From NCBI GenBank assembly GCA_902806595.1, contig CADCXC010000020.1, forward strand, positions 62,001 to 126,000: a DNA stretch of 64,000 nucleotides, written 5' to 3'. Below, in pieces: positions 11,001 to 20,423 of this stretch. This DNA is from Pyrenopolyporus hunteri. Its lineage: Eukaryota; Ascomycota; Sordariomycetes; Xylariales; Hypoxylaceae. The notes under the pieces are model-generated. The model was given only the letters and a program-made list of their open reading frames with translations, was not told where the DNA came from and did no database searches. The position numbers were made by a program, and so were the translations under genes. Every line of letters begins with the position of its first letter. Position 1 is the first letter of the stretch.

Positions 11001-11861
11001 ATAGTAAGCCTTACAAAGGTTATATGATTACTAAAGCTACATCTAATTTAGATTCCTCTTCTGCCTCTAGCCTAACTAATTCAAAGCAAGCTGTAGAATT
11101 AACTAACAGTGTTACAGGGATTACCAAACAATTCTCTACGATGAAAGCCGCATATCAATTTTTGGGTATATCTCCTAGACGACTTTCAAACTATTTAAAT
11201 AATAACAAGTCTTCTACAAATGGGCAAGTTAGTACCATTAAAGGGTACATTATCTCTAAAATAGACTCAGACTCAGTTAAACAAAACTGTAAAACTCTAG
11301 AAGTTACTAATATTCAGACAAATGAAGTTATCAATTATTCTTCGATTAGTTCAGCTGGTGAAGCTCTGGGTATTCCACAGTCAAGTATTTCTGTTTATTT
11401 AAGTCGAAAACGTACTACTCCGTTTAGAGGTATTTATCTTTTTAAATTAGTTTAAGTTGTTTAACATAGGAATAAATGGATGGTTAATAGAGTCCGAGTC
11501 AACCCAGTATATCTTTATACTTAAAAGAAAATAGAACTAAACCTTTTAAAGGAAAATATTTATTCAAATTAGTACACTAGAATACTGTAATATACGCTGA
11601 GGACTTTACTAATATTAAGAAATAAGATAATCTGAGGATAAATTTGTTGAACGATTATCAGGTCACATGTTATTGAATATTTTAGCAGGTTTCACTTACA
11701 ATATTATGACAAGTGGTATAATATTCTTTTTTTTGGGATTAATCCCCCTGTCGTTTATTATTGCTTTTTCGGGTTTGGAGCTGGGTATTGCATTTATTCA
11801 AGCACAGGTATTTGTGGTTTTGTCATCTGGTTATGTAAAAGATGGACTGGATCTTCATTAA
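8069..11861 (+). CDS. atp6: ATP synthase subunit 6 (three exons)
   Basis: Atp6 (subunit a) forms the proton half-channels of the ATP synthase. The exons are 8069-8604, 10438-10488 and 11654-11861; joined they encode 264 residues. The start is ATG (MQELTQFFNLTREIFSPLDQ) and TGA is Trp at 8285. The joins restore the conserved LIEFISYLARNISLGLRLAAN and the following LSGHMLLNILAGFTYNI. The C terminus SGYVKDGLDLH is typical. Each exon ends in T and each intron in G, as in group I introns. The stop TAA overlaps by one base the ATG of the next ORF (taatg at 11859-11863). A decayed extra copy of exon 3 lies at 13756. Confidence 0.96.
8605..10437 (+). mobile_element. group I intron 1 in atp6
   Basis: The core lies at about 8628-8940 and shows the blocks that recur in nine introns of this window: ccggggacaccttaaagctc, a block like aatcgtggatctaag, aaagagcaacgagtagacgg, and aaggtatactctag. 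An intact GIY-YIG ORF fills the 3' part. The intron splits the codon for the Ile of LIEFI|SYLA. Confidence 0.88.
9070..10281 (+). CDS. GIY-YIG homing endonuclease with NUMOD3 and three NUMOD1 repeats
   Basis: The intron-encoded nuclease makes a break at the intronless atp6 allele so that the intron is copied in. From the first ATG the product is 403 residues; the frame is also open upstream to 9007. The GIY-YIG core is visible (TGIYRWVHIESGKSYIGSS), followed by the conserved ALLKYGYAGFRLEILEYCS block and the E/Y block around REQFYFETFNPDYNIL. A NUMOD3 motif (SPLGYRHSEAAKKLIG) comes next. Then follow three NUMOD1/IENR1 helix-turn-helix units (EFSSLTEAGEYLGLSRVSVR, EFSSITEAAEYLEISRGAL and a divergent third, YSSFTLAGQALGVAPSSL). 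TGA at 10015 is Trp, so the ORF reads through to TAA at 10279. It appears intact. Confidence 0.9.
10862..11455 (+). CDS. NUMOD1-only ORF (nuclease domain lost)
   Basis: The 197-residue product consists of three NUMOD1/IENR1 helix-turn-helix repeats (EFTSLIQAALFLDVHMTTVK, QFSTMKAAYQFLGISPRRLS, YSSISSAGEALGIPQSSIS), each closed by a GYxI-type strand. It resembles the C-terminal half of the atp6 intron 1 endonuclease. No GIY-YIG, LAGLIDADG or HNH motif precedes it. It could be a truncated HEG, or a DNA-binding protein that still recognises the insertion site. The ORF is uninterrupted from ATG to TAA, which is notable for a supposed remnant. Confidence 0.75.
   Translation: MVKNNPFRVPIILSNIETGENKEFTSLIQAALFLDVHMTTVKRYLVNSKPYKGYMITKATSNLDSSSASSLTNSKQAVELTNSVTGITKQFSTMKAAYQFLGISPRRLSNYLNNNKSSTNGQVSTIKGYIISKIDSDSVKQNCKTLEVTNIQTNEVINYSSISSAGEALGIPQSSISVYLSRKRTTPFRGIYLFKLV
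11500..11580 (+). pseudogene. duplicated NUMOD1 tail
   Basis: After the ORF ends at 11455 a second copy of its C-terminal end appears (YLKENRTKPFKGKYLFKLV, ending in TAG at 11578), matching YLSRKRTTPFRGIYLFKLV of the intact copy. Only about 25 codons remain. It shows that the intron gained or exchanged a HEG 3' end. Confidence 0.6.
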
Positions 11862-13285
11862 TGGAAGTTATTTGATTTATTATAAATAAATTTTTGTCTC
11901 TTTGTAGTAAATTTAAAGCTTATTTTCAGTATTGTCAAATTAGAAATGAAGAGTATAATACTTGTAGTAAAAGTACACAATTATCAGCTAGTGTGATAGA
12001 TTATAAATTAAGTTATTATTTAATGTACAAAAGTTGTATGAAAATAGTTGAAAGTCATGTAAACTTGGTTGAAAGTCATCTAAAATTAGTTGAAAGTAGT
12101 TTAACATGTGTTAAACAAAATTTACCTAGTGAATATGAGTGTTGTGGTTACGTATGTAAACTAGTTTGGTCTGCGGTAAAGGATTGCTATTTTAGTTTAC
12201 ATCCCGTAGGACTCAAGGTGCCCGCCATGGCTAAATTAAATGTACCAAAAACGGAGGTGTTCCAATCTGTGGTATATTCTAATAACCATGGTTTTTCATT
12301 AGATAATCATTTACATAATTTACATCCTAGTGTATTAATTAATTCATCCAGCTTTTATTTTAAATTCGTTGTGGGTTTTTTATTTGTGGGTGCTTTAATT
12401 TTTTTTATATATGTCCTTGTTGCCACGTTATATTTATTAGTTGAGATATCTGCTAATATATTCAAATCATATATCAAGAGCTGTGTAGATAATACGGGGT
12501 CTTCTAGTAGTAGTGCCCAGGGTTCTTATAATAGATCAGGAACGCAAACCTCAGGAGTAAGTGGTTTAAGTGGAGGAGGGACAGGCTCTAGCGGTAGTGG
12601 AGGGTATAATCCTAATAATTCCAAAAGAAAAAGTAATAATTCGGACGATGGTAATGATGATAATAATGATGGTAATAAAAAAAAGCCGAAAATTACAGAC
12701 AATGGTATTTATTATGATATAACTCGTGCGGATATTCTATTTATGCTTCATTATCTTGAATTATGAGTATTGGATTTAAGTAGAACTGTGGAAAATTCTA
12801 ATACATTACGTTGAAATGTTTATGGGAATATTATGGTTTATGCTCATCATTGAGATAGTCTATTAGCTGAGCACTTTGATTCTAGAGTCAGTAGATTTCC
12901 TCCTGCCGAGGAGTGACCTTTAATAGGTAGTATTCCTTATTCTTTATCTAGATTTAGAGATAGATATGGTCGAGTGAGAAGCTTAATTCGAACAATAAGT
13001 CAACTTTATGATGAACGATTCGATTATGTAATGGGGGATTATGGTAGACCAGCTACATGACATGAAGGGATTTATGCAAGGGGTGTTGAAATTTTTAATG
13101 AACCTAATCCAGATGTTGGTTATTTTTTATGCCGTAGAAGTGATATTACTCGGACAACCTGTCATCAAACTGGAAAACCTCTGGAAGAAATAAGGAATGC
13201 AATATCTATTTATAATGCTCACTATTATAAAAGGGAAGTTGAAACTCTTATAAGGTTATTAAAAGAGGTTATAGAAGAATGATAA
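11861..13285 (+). CDS. unknown membrane protein, 474 residues, overlapping atp6 stop
   Basis: In code 4 the frame is open from ATG at 11861, which overlaps the atp6 TAA by one base, to TAA at 13283; TGA at 11873, 12763 and elsewhere is Trp. Roughly: residues 1-160 are soluble with a heptad-like stretch (ESHVNLVESHLKLVESSL) suggesting a coiled coil; about 165-200 are strongly hydrophobic (VVGFLFVGALIFFIYVLVAT), one or two membrane spans; about 210-260 are a Ser/Gly/Asn/Asp-rich linker with a basic patch (KKKPK); the last 210 residues form a charged, probably folded domain rich in aromatic residues (LFMLHYLELWVLDLSRTVEN). I do not recognise a family. The atp6 overlap implies co-transcription. 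A decayed copy of the first part follows at 13971. The linker style resembles the ORF after cox3. Confidence 0.7.
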
Positions 13286-13755
13286 TATTATATATAGTAA
13301 GCTGTAGTTTAAATTTATTGTTTTTAATGTTACAGTTATGCAGAATATCTTTAGTAATATAATCTTCTTATGTTATAATTTATAATTATTATTTAGTGTT
13401 ATGGTAGAATAATACGTTTTTTGGTTTAAACTCTCTTTTTGTTTATAAAGGACCTCCTAAAATTTTACGCCTGCGTGAGCAGGCTGGAGGGTGGGCTCCG
13501 CCTTCGGGGTTTTATTTTATAAATATTTTGTGCACTTCCATTGTGCGCGCACAAAATATTTATAAAGATTGTGATGTAGTTGGTCTACACTTTTATAATA
13601 TATCTTAAGTTTGAGGTTCAATTCCTCCATAATCTTGTGTAATATTCCAATTATTGTTTAGATTTCTTTATATCAAGTTATAAATATTATTTATAATATA
13701 AATTCTTAATTTATACGAAGAATGTTTTATGCTTGTAAATATCGTTCAAGTTAAT
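13286..13755. other. spacer with GC-rich repeat and a tRNA-like relic
   Basis: AT-rich DNA carries a GC block at 13448-13510 whose reverse complement occurs at 30329-30382 inside a HEG pseudogene (shared core acgcctgcg..gcaggctggagggt). It is followed by an inverted pair around 13538-13562 (tgcacttccattgtgcgcgc). No protein gene is seen. Confidence 0.6.
13566..13636 (+). pseudogene. tRNA-like relic
   Basis: Seven-base acceptor arms (agattgt and ataatct), a D stem (tgta and taca) and a T loop ttcaatt are in tRNA spacing. The T stem has a mismatch and no proper anticodon stem can be formed, so no anticodon can be assigned. It may be a dead tRNA or a divergent functional one. Confidence 0.35.
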
Positions 13756-13970
13756 ATTATTCAGGTCACATGCTATTAAATATATTAGCAGGTTTTACAT
13801 ACAATGTTGTGACAAGCGGTGTAATATATATTTCTTTTTTCTTAGCATAAATCCCTTTGTCGTTTATTGTAGCTTTTTCGGGTTTGGAGTTTAGGATAGC
13901 ATTTATGCAAACACAGGTATTTGTGGTTTAGTCTTCTGGGTATATAAATGATGGTATAAATCTTCATTAA
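13756..13970 (+). pseudogene. decayed copy of atp6 exon 3
   Basis: Similarity to 11654-11861 begins close to the exon 3 border (tcaggtcacatgctattaaa against tcaggtcacatgttattgaa) and runs to the TAA. The copy has an extra base near its start, an in-frame TAA after the FFLA stretch and a TAG near the GYVKDG position. It therefore cannot supply the Atp6 C terminus. The similarity continues past the stop into the next ORF. Confidence 0.85.
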
Positions 13971-14440
13971 TGGGAGTTATTCGAATTATTTTTCATATCT
14001 TATTGTCTCTTTGTAATGAATTTAATGCTTAATATTAATGTTGTAAAATTAGAAATGAAAATATATAATACTTATAGTAAAAGTACATAACTCTCAGCTG
14101 TATGTTTTATCTTAATTTTTTGCGAAGCAGCGAAGCACCGGTATTTAAAATAAGTTATAGATGTATTTTTCATTATAATATTACTTCTTTTAATGATATA
14201 TATTGTTTAGATTGCATGTGTCGTATACGACTAATTTTCATCTTTGACGAACGGTTTCAAAATTTTTATTACATACCATAGGAATTAAGGCAGCCGTTCC
14301 TTGATTAAATGTTGTCTTACTGAAGCTAAGAGGATCCTTACTAAAACTTGGGTGATTCAATAAATATCCGTGGTGTATACTAGTAATAATGGTTTTTTCA
14401 TTAAATAATCATCCACATAATTTACATTAAAGGTAATTAA
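13971..14440 (+). pseudogene. decayed copy of the 5' part of the 474-residue ORF
   Basis: Downstream of the atp6 relic the sequence matches the first third of the ORF at 11861 in patches: ttgtctctttgta about 14007, aattagaaatgaa about 14048, and ggttttttcattaaataatc about 14390 against ggtttttcattagataatca at 12291. Numerous stops and indels are present, and GC clusters interrupt the match near 14120. Together with the atp6 relic this defines a decayed tandem duplication about 2.1 kb from the intact copy. Confidence 0.75.
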
Positions 14441-14716
14441 TTTCTCCCTTTTTACATTTTTAATTATAATAGGTTTTTGGTGTTTTTTACTTTACCCTTC
14501 GCTCGCGCTTTATTTTTTAGAGCTGGACGGCTGCGCTTCTCCAAAGGAGGCGGATTTGTTTTTTTTTATTTTATAATTTATTTTTAAATATCAAACTGAT
14601 TTGCAAAGTGTCTAAATATATAATGTATGGTTATAATTTATAATCATTGTTTAGTGTTGGTTATAGTATACAGATGTTGTTAATAAAAAATCTTTTGTTT
14701 TTAGATTAATATTATA
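14441..14716. repeat. spacer with GC-rich element shared with 61121
   Basis: The block cgctcgcgctttatttttta at about 14501 continues into gagctggacggctgcgct. It recurs at 61125 as cgctcgcgctttatttttta followed by gagccgggtagctgcgct, inside the rnl omega intron. The rest is AT-rich and without a gene. Confidence 0.7.
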
Positions 14717-14787
14717 TTCTCATTAGCTCAAGGGTAGAGCAGGATACTTCTAATATCCTGATTTTAGTTCGAATCTAAAATGAGAAA
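14717..14787 (+). tRNA. trnR: tRNA-Arg (UCU)
   Basis: A full cloverleaf folds: acceptor ttctcat with atgagaa, D arm gctc with gagc, anticodon stem ggata with tatcc and loop cttctaa giving UCU, and T arm with loop ttcgaat. It lies 100 bases upstream of the nad1-aminotransferase fusion. Confidence 0.93.
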
Positions 14788-14887
14788 GTTTATAAAAAGT
14801 AGTTATAAATATATAACTATTTTTTATAAACATATTATAACTTTATTATTTATGAAGAATGATATATTATTGTAAGTATAAGTTATA

Positions 14888-16627
14888 ATGTTTTATTTGC
14901 CTCCGACTCTGATTTCGATAATTGAAGTTATTCTAGTAATAGTACCAGCATTACTAAGTGTAGCTTATGTAACAGTAGCAGAAAGAAAAACTATGGCTAG
15001 TATGCAAAGAAGATTAGGTCCTAATGCTGTAGGGTATTATGGGCTTCTCCAGGCATTGAGTAAAAAAGTTCTATTTATAAATTATCATTCTTTATCTAAA
15101 TTAAATGAAAATTTGGTACCAATAGCAAAATATATGGTTTTTAATTTATTATTAATAATACAAGTTGCTAAAGGGTGATGCATTAATCTTCCTAAACCAC
15201 ATGGGTTTGTTAATTTGCCTTTACAAAGTTCTGTATGTTCTAAAGATAAGCGTGTGTGGTCTAACACAACTTCCTATTTTCTTGGTCATCATTTTCGAAA
15301 GGAATATCCAAATATGGTGCGCGGAAAAGGGGTTTACATTTTTACAAGTGACGGGCGTAAAGTGTTTGACGCATCCTCAGGTGCTGCGGTATCTTGCCTT
15401 GGTTACGGTAATAATAGGGTCATAAAAGCAATAAATAAACAGTATAGAACCGGGGCTAGCTACGTGGCATCGACATTCTGATCCAACTCTATTACCAATG
15501 AATTATGCTTAGAGCTTATCAAAGGTACGGAGGGAAAAATGGCCAGAGTCTACTTGACTGGTTCAGGTTCTGAGGCGATGGAGGCGGCCATGAAGGTAGC
15601 ACGTCAGTATTACTACGAAAAAGATAAACAAACTACTCGTGTTAACTTTATCGCCCGTAGAGAATCCTACCATGGTAATACTCTTGGTGCTTTAAGTGTA
15701 TCAGGACATATCGCCCGTAGGAGACCTTATATTCCATTGCTTATGGATAATGTTTATCATATTTCTCCTTGTTACCCATATCGTCAACGAAAAGAAGGAG
15801 AATCGGATGCAGCCTTTGTTATCCGAAAAGCTGCCGAACTCGAGGAAAAATTTAAAGAGTTAGGTCCGGATACCGTTATTGGATTTATCGCTGAGCCAAT
15901 CGTCGGTGCCGCACTTGGATGTGTTCCATATGTTCCTGGTTATTTAAAAGCAATGAGTGATGTTTGCCATAAATATGGAGCTCTTTTCATTTTGGACGAG
16001 GTTATGTGCGGAATGGGTCGTACTGGTACTTTACACGCATGGCAGGCAGAGGGTGTTGTCCCTGACATCCAAACTATAGCTAAGGGGCTTGGAGGTGGAT
16101 ATGCGTCGATCGGGGCTATGATGATCTCTCAAAAGGTCGCCGAAATGTTGGAAAATGGGAGTGGAGAGTTTGCCCATGGGCATACCTGGGATGGTATGCC
16201 CACGGAGGCGATAGCTGCTTTAGAGGTTCAGCGAATTATTCAGGAAGACAAATTACTAGAGAATGTTTCGAAACTGGGTGTGTATCTAGAAAAACATCTA
16301 AAAGCTACATTGGGTAATCATCCGAATGTCGGAGACATTCGGGGGCGGGGGTTTTTCTGAGGTATAGAATTCGTGGAAAACAAAGTAACTAAAGAACCAT
16401 TCGACCCTAAACTTGGCCTTGCTCGTAAAATTGTCGATTTGGCCATCTCACCTAAATTCAATATGACAATCTATCCCGGAACTGGTACGGTGGATGGTGT
16501 CAAGGGAGACCATATCATAATTGCTCCTCCATTCATCATTAAGAAGAAAGACGTGGACTATATCGTAAAGGTCGTTTCGGCTGTGGTCCATGATGTTTTC
16601 AATAAAATTGATACTGAAAATCTATAA
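14888..16627 (+). CDS. fusion of nad1 5' exon with a class III aminotransferase
   Basis: Read in code 4, one frame of 579 residues runs from ATG 14888 to TAA 16625. Residues 1-55 are the canonical Nad1 N terminus (AERKTMASMQRRLGPNAVGY then YGLLQ). Residues 56-105 match nothing I know. From about residue 110 on it is a complete fold-type I, PLP-dependent class III aminotransferase: GSGSEAMEAAMKVARQYY (phosphate site), ESYHGNTLGALSVSG, ILDEVMCGMGRTG (Asp for the pyridine N), TIAKGLGGGYASIGAMM (Schiff-base Lys), and GDIRGRGFFWGIEFV. It resembles nuclear fungal enzymes of this family; the substrate cannot be deduced. Three Trp are TGA (15176, 15479, 16358), including the conserved one in GRGFFWG, so it can only be made whole inside mitochondria. 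Base composition is much richer in GC than its neighbours, pointing to transfer into mtDNA. The aminotransferase alone could start at an internal codon. Confidence 0.9.
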
Positions 16628-17639
16628 TAGCTTGTTTATAGATTTTTATCTTGGATTTTTTTTTATTTATTGCTTTAAATTAAACAACTATGCAAAATAT
16701 ATCGGGGGACTTGGACTTGCTCCGCCATCTAGTACACCCCTTGCTGGTGTGCTCGAGGCCAGATATAATATTATGTTTATTATATAATTATTATTAGTGA
16801 TGTAATAGTACGCATATATTCTTATTTTTGGGACAAGAATATATTCCTATTAACTCGAAGATAGAGCAGGGAGGTCAAAATTTCCAAATTTTAATTTGAT
16901 TCTGGAGTGTGAATGTAAGGTATTTTTTTTTCTATTAGTTTTTGGAATATATAGTCTAAAAATACTTATTTGTCCTAGCTATGGGGCGGCCGGGTGTCAG
17001 TCGTCATAGGGCTGCGAAGCACCGGTGCTTCGCAGAGATTTGTTTATTCTTTTTTTTTTCGAGCGCAGCTAGGGTGCGCAGGGTTACGGTGCTACCAGAA
17101 AGGTCTAGACTATTTAAGGTTTGTCCTTATTATTCATATACCAATGTAATAAAATTAAGAATTGAGTAGGGGGGGGTGCGCAGGGCTGCGAAGCAGACAA
17201 TAACTATTAAGGTGAGGTGTACCAATATTTTCTATATAGGTATGTAGAAAAAAGTATATTGGGAGGGCAGAGGGGGCTTTGAGTATAGTGTTTGTTTAAT
17301 AGTTAAACTAGTGTTAATAAATTTATATTATTTATAAAGTAAAAATCTTATGTACTTATTTATAATATAATTCTATATTTTTGAGATAATAATAAACTAA
17401 ATTTAAAAAGTTTAAGGAAAGTTATAGTGAGCAAGATGTCTGTATATATAATTTACTTTAAGTGAAGGGTTTAGGTTTTAAATAGAAAATATTATAAATT
17501 AATAGATAGCATTATCACAATATAAAATTTAAATACGAGCTATGCAAAACTTACATCAAACTATAATTTAGAAAGAATTAGTTAACTAGAAATAGCTTAA
17601 TTTTATTCAGAAAAATATCTAGAACCCAAAATTCATAGT
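16628..17639. other. spacer with GC clusters and a tRNA-like relic, before rns
   Basis: GC clusters occur at about 16700-16762, 16979-17035 and 17168-17195 (with the recurring gctgcgaagca motif). The rest is AT-rich and may include the rns leader. Short open frames here (16590-16787, 16981-17169) have no family signature and run through GC clusters, so I do not call them. Confidence 0.55.
16844..16914 (+). pseudogene. degenerate tRNA-like sequence (CAA-type loop)
   Basis: A D arm (aactcgaagatagagc) and an anticodon arm gggag-gtcaaaa-tttcc with possible anticodon CAA are seen, but the acceptor ends do not pair well and the T arm is weak. It looks like a tRNA relic. Confidence 0.3.
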
Positions 17640-19272
17640 GATGGATTTTTCCATCAAGAATTTCAAGATAGGGTGAGTTTGGTGATGGCTCTGATTGAAC
17701 GCTGTCAAAATGCTTGACACATGCTAATCGAACGTTTAATTTAATGAATAGTTTTATTAAAAAGTGGTGTACAGGTGAGTATAGATATCCGGCCTACCTT
17801 AAAGAGAGGGGAAAAGATCCCTCATAATAACAAAAAGGGTGAATCAATCGCCGCTTTAAGAGGACTTAAGGAAATATCGTCGAGATAGGTAGTTGTTAGG
17901 GTGATTACTTAACTAGCCTTAATTCTCGTAGTCGAAGCTGAAAGGTTGATCGACCACATTGGGTCTGAAAAAACCCCAAGGCAAGCGAGTACAGCAGTGA
18001 GGAATCTTGGTCAATGGCCGACCGGCTGAACTGGCAACTTTGAGGAATGTAGTACCCCAGTACTATAAATTGATATATCGAATGAAATTCTAAATGTGTA
18101 ATTGATAATGACGATATGCAGATTGATGCCTTGACTAATTACGTGCCAGCAGTCGCGGTAATACGTAAGAGGCTAGTGTTATTCATCATAAATAGGTTTA
18201 AAGGGTACTTAGACGGTAAATTTATATCCTTTATAAAGGGACACTTTTACTAGAGTTTTATGCGAGGAGGTCGTACTTAAGGTGTAGAGATGAAATTTGT
18301 TGATACCTCGGGGACTGATAAAGGCGAAGGCAACCTCTTATGTAAAAACTGACGTTGAAGGACGAAGGCACAGAGAACTAACAGGATGTGCGATCTGAAA
18401 AGCTTTAATTGGAACTGTAGGAAAGTATCTTAATTCATTAAATTGTATTATAATACTGATTCTACATTGTATTTCGTTTTACATTAGCCAAACTAGATAT
18501 GCAGTGTAAGTAATTGTGCTGTGTAAAGCTCTAGGGGTTTCTATTCTTCACTAGCTAGTCAGGATTCCACATGGAGTATGTGTTAGTTATATAGAAATTA
18601 TTTTGGCTTTCTTCTATGGTTAGAGAAATCGAACCAATGTAATTAAAACTTTGTTTACTTAGCGCTGGGGAGCGCCAAGTATAGTATAATTCCGCTAGAT
18701 ATTTATAAGTCTTAAAGATAAATTATCAACTAGTGTAAGTATATTAAATTAGGCATTGAGTGTGTCCTGGACCCAATGAAAACGAACAAATTAATTAGCA
18801 GAGTAAAGTTGGAACCTAAGGAAGAATTGTTTTAATTAAGGAACAGAGTAATGCCTATAATTTGCTATTAAATATAGTAAGTATTGCTAAGTAAAAGAAT
18901 AACCCCAATATTTCTTTTTATTTAGATAGATGTTATCTATATATTCCTTACCACACAGGGTCTGGTTATTATTTAGTAGGGGATACTAACATCAAATCAA
19001 TATAAGTACTAATTTTTTAGCCGGGTTTACTGTGAAGTAAACTATCAATTAGAGGTAAAGGGACAACGTAAAAAGCGAAGGCGGCTCTGTAATGGAGTTG
19101 ATAAGGTTTATGCCTAACTTGAAAGAGTGCTGACTTACGTACGGATGCTCTAGTTGTGTACTAATTTGTTTAGTTAGATCTATATATCTTTTTTTTTTCA
19201 TAATAAATTTCAGTTTTTAAAGACGACGGTAGTAATAATTCAATTAAACTACTGAACGGAATATACTTTTAT

Positions 19273-19343
19273 AAGAGTATAGTTTAATGGTAAAACAGGA
19301 AGCTTCAACCTTCGATTCTCAGTTCAAGTCTGAGTCTGCACTA
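19273..19343 (+). pseudogene. trnW copy inside the rns group II intron
   Basis: About 100 bases (19261-19365) match trnW and its flanks at 29161-29262, including the downstream cttcacgaagg-like hairpin. The anticodon arm gaag-cttcaac-cttc (UCA) is intact, but the 3' acceptor strand is changed (tctgcac instead of tactctt) and no longer pairs with aagagta. It is therefore judged a pseudogene of trnW. Confidence 0.8.
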
Positions 19344-19381
19344 TATCCTTTACGAAGGTAAATTAATATATATAAATATAA

Positions 19382-20230
19382 ATGAAAAACGATTTAAAAA
19401 AAAATTGAATAGAATGGTTTGTAGGTTTTCTAGACGCTGAAGGTAATTTTCAAGTTTATCCCAAGAAAAGGGTGTTAAAATCAGGGGAAATAAGTAAATA
19501 TAATGTAGGTTTAGCCTTTCATTTATCCCTACACAGCAGAGATTCGGATATTATTAATACCATACATCAAAAATTGAAAAATCTAGGTACTATTTATACA
19601 TATAAAAACAGACCTGAGATTAGAATCGCGATTAATGATAGATCAGGTTTAGAGTCATTAATAAGAATTATAGATAATTTCCCTTTAGTAACTGAATATC
19701 AATTAACTAGATATCTTTTATTAAAAGAATTTTTAATGAAAGAGATAAAAGAATTCAAAACTCTTGAGGATTATAATAAATTCAAGGAGGAATTACTCCT
19801 AAGTATAAAGGCTACTCTTGATAATAATAGTGTTATGGATTTTACTAATGAATCTTCTCTTCAATACTGAAAGCTTAGATTAGCTGATGGTGAATTGGAT
19901 AGCTGAATAGTCGGGTTTATAAACGGTGAAGGATGTTTTTATTTGAATAAAGATAAATGTAACTTTTTTATTGAACATACTAGTAGATTAGCTTTAGAGC
20001 TTATTAAAAACAGATTCTCATTTGGACCTAATGTGCTGGAAAGAGCACCAAGGGAAAGAGATAAAGGTAAAAACAATATCAAAACTACTTACAAGTTAAT
20101 CGTATCAAGTAAATCAGATATTAACAACATTATTCGGTTTTTAGATGATAGCTTGGAGCCTTTGAAAGGACATAAATTACTACAATACAATGGATGGAAA
20201 GGTAAATGAATGAATGAAAAAAAAAATTAA
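19382..20230 (+). CDS. LAGLIDADG homing endonuclease in rns group II intron
   Basis: Starting at ATG (MKNDLKKNWIEWFVGFLDAE) the product has 282 residues with two LAGLIDADG motifs, WFVGFLDAEGNF near residue 14 and WIVGFINGEGCF near residue 175. TGA codons (19407, 19868, 19903, 20207 and others) are Trp. The end lies at TAA 20228 in an A-rich stretch. It sits where domain IV of a group II intron normally carries an ORF. The expected role is site-specific cleavage of intronless rns. The frame is intact in code 4. Confidence 0.85.
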
Positions 20231-20423
20231 AGATTATATAGATAGCTAATGAACAGTGAAGGTATACTTATTTAGCTACTTTGTGAGCTAAATATATAAG
20301 TTATATGTTACACGGCTAGAGTGTTTGAGCCGTGTGCGATGAAAGTTGCATGCACGGTTCTAAGAGGGGGAAAATCCGTAAGGATCTACCTATCTCAACT
20401 AGGTACCCCAGTAGTCTTTGCAG

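Larger units (their letters stand above)
10489..11653 (+). mobile_element. group I intron 2 in atp6
   Basis: The core at about 10525-10805 repeats the same blocks as intron 1 (caagttacggggactcctta, gtaatcgcgtatctaa, aaagagcaacgagtagacgg, ggtgtactctagtcgc). Introns 1 and 2 are therefore related and lie only 51 coding bases apart. The ORF inside has lost its nuclease domain. Confidence 0.87.
18388..20399 (+). mobile_element. group II intron 1 in rns with LAGLIDADG ORF
   Basis: It sits in the 790-loop region (acaggat/taggtacc). The 5' end is GTGCG, and a typical domain V (gagccgtgtgcgatgaaagt..cacggttct) lies at 20317-20352. It is followed by a domain VI-like segment ending in ctacctatctcaac. 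The encoded protein is a LAGLIDADG endonuclease and not a reverse transcriptase, a combination known for some fungal rRNA group II introns. The domain V and 3' end closely resemble those of rnl introns 1 and 2. A trnW copy is embedded upstream of the ORF. Confidence 0.88.

Noticed and set aside
15165..15425. Separate ORF in a second frame at the start of the aminotransferase
   Set aside because: It overlaps the aminotransferase frame, whose translation matches the family; the alternative frame has no motif.
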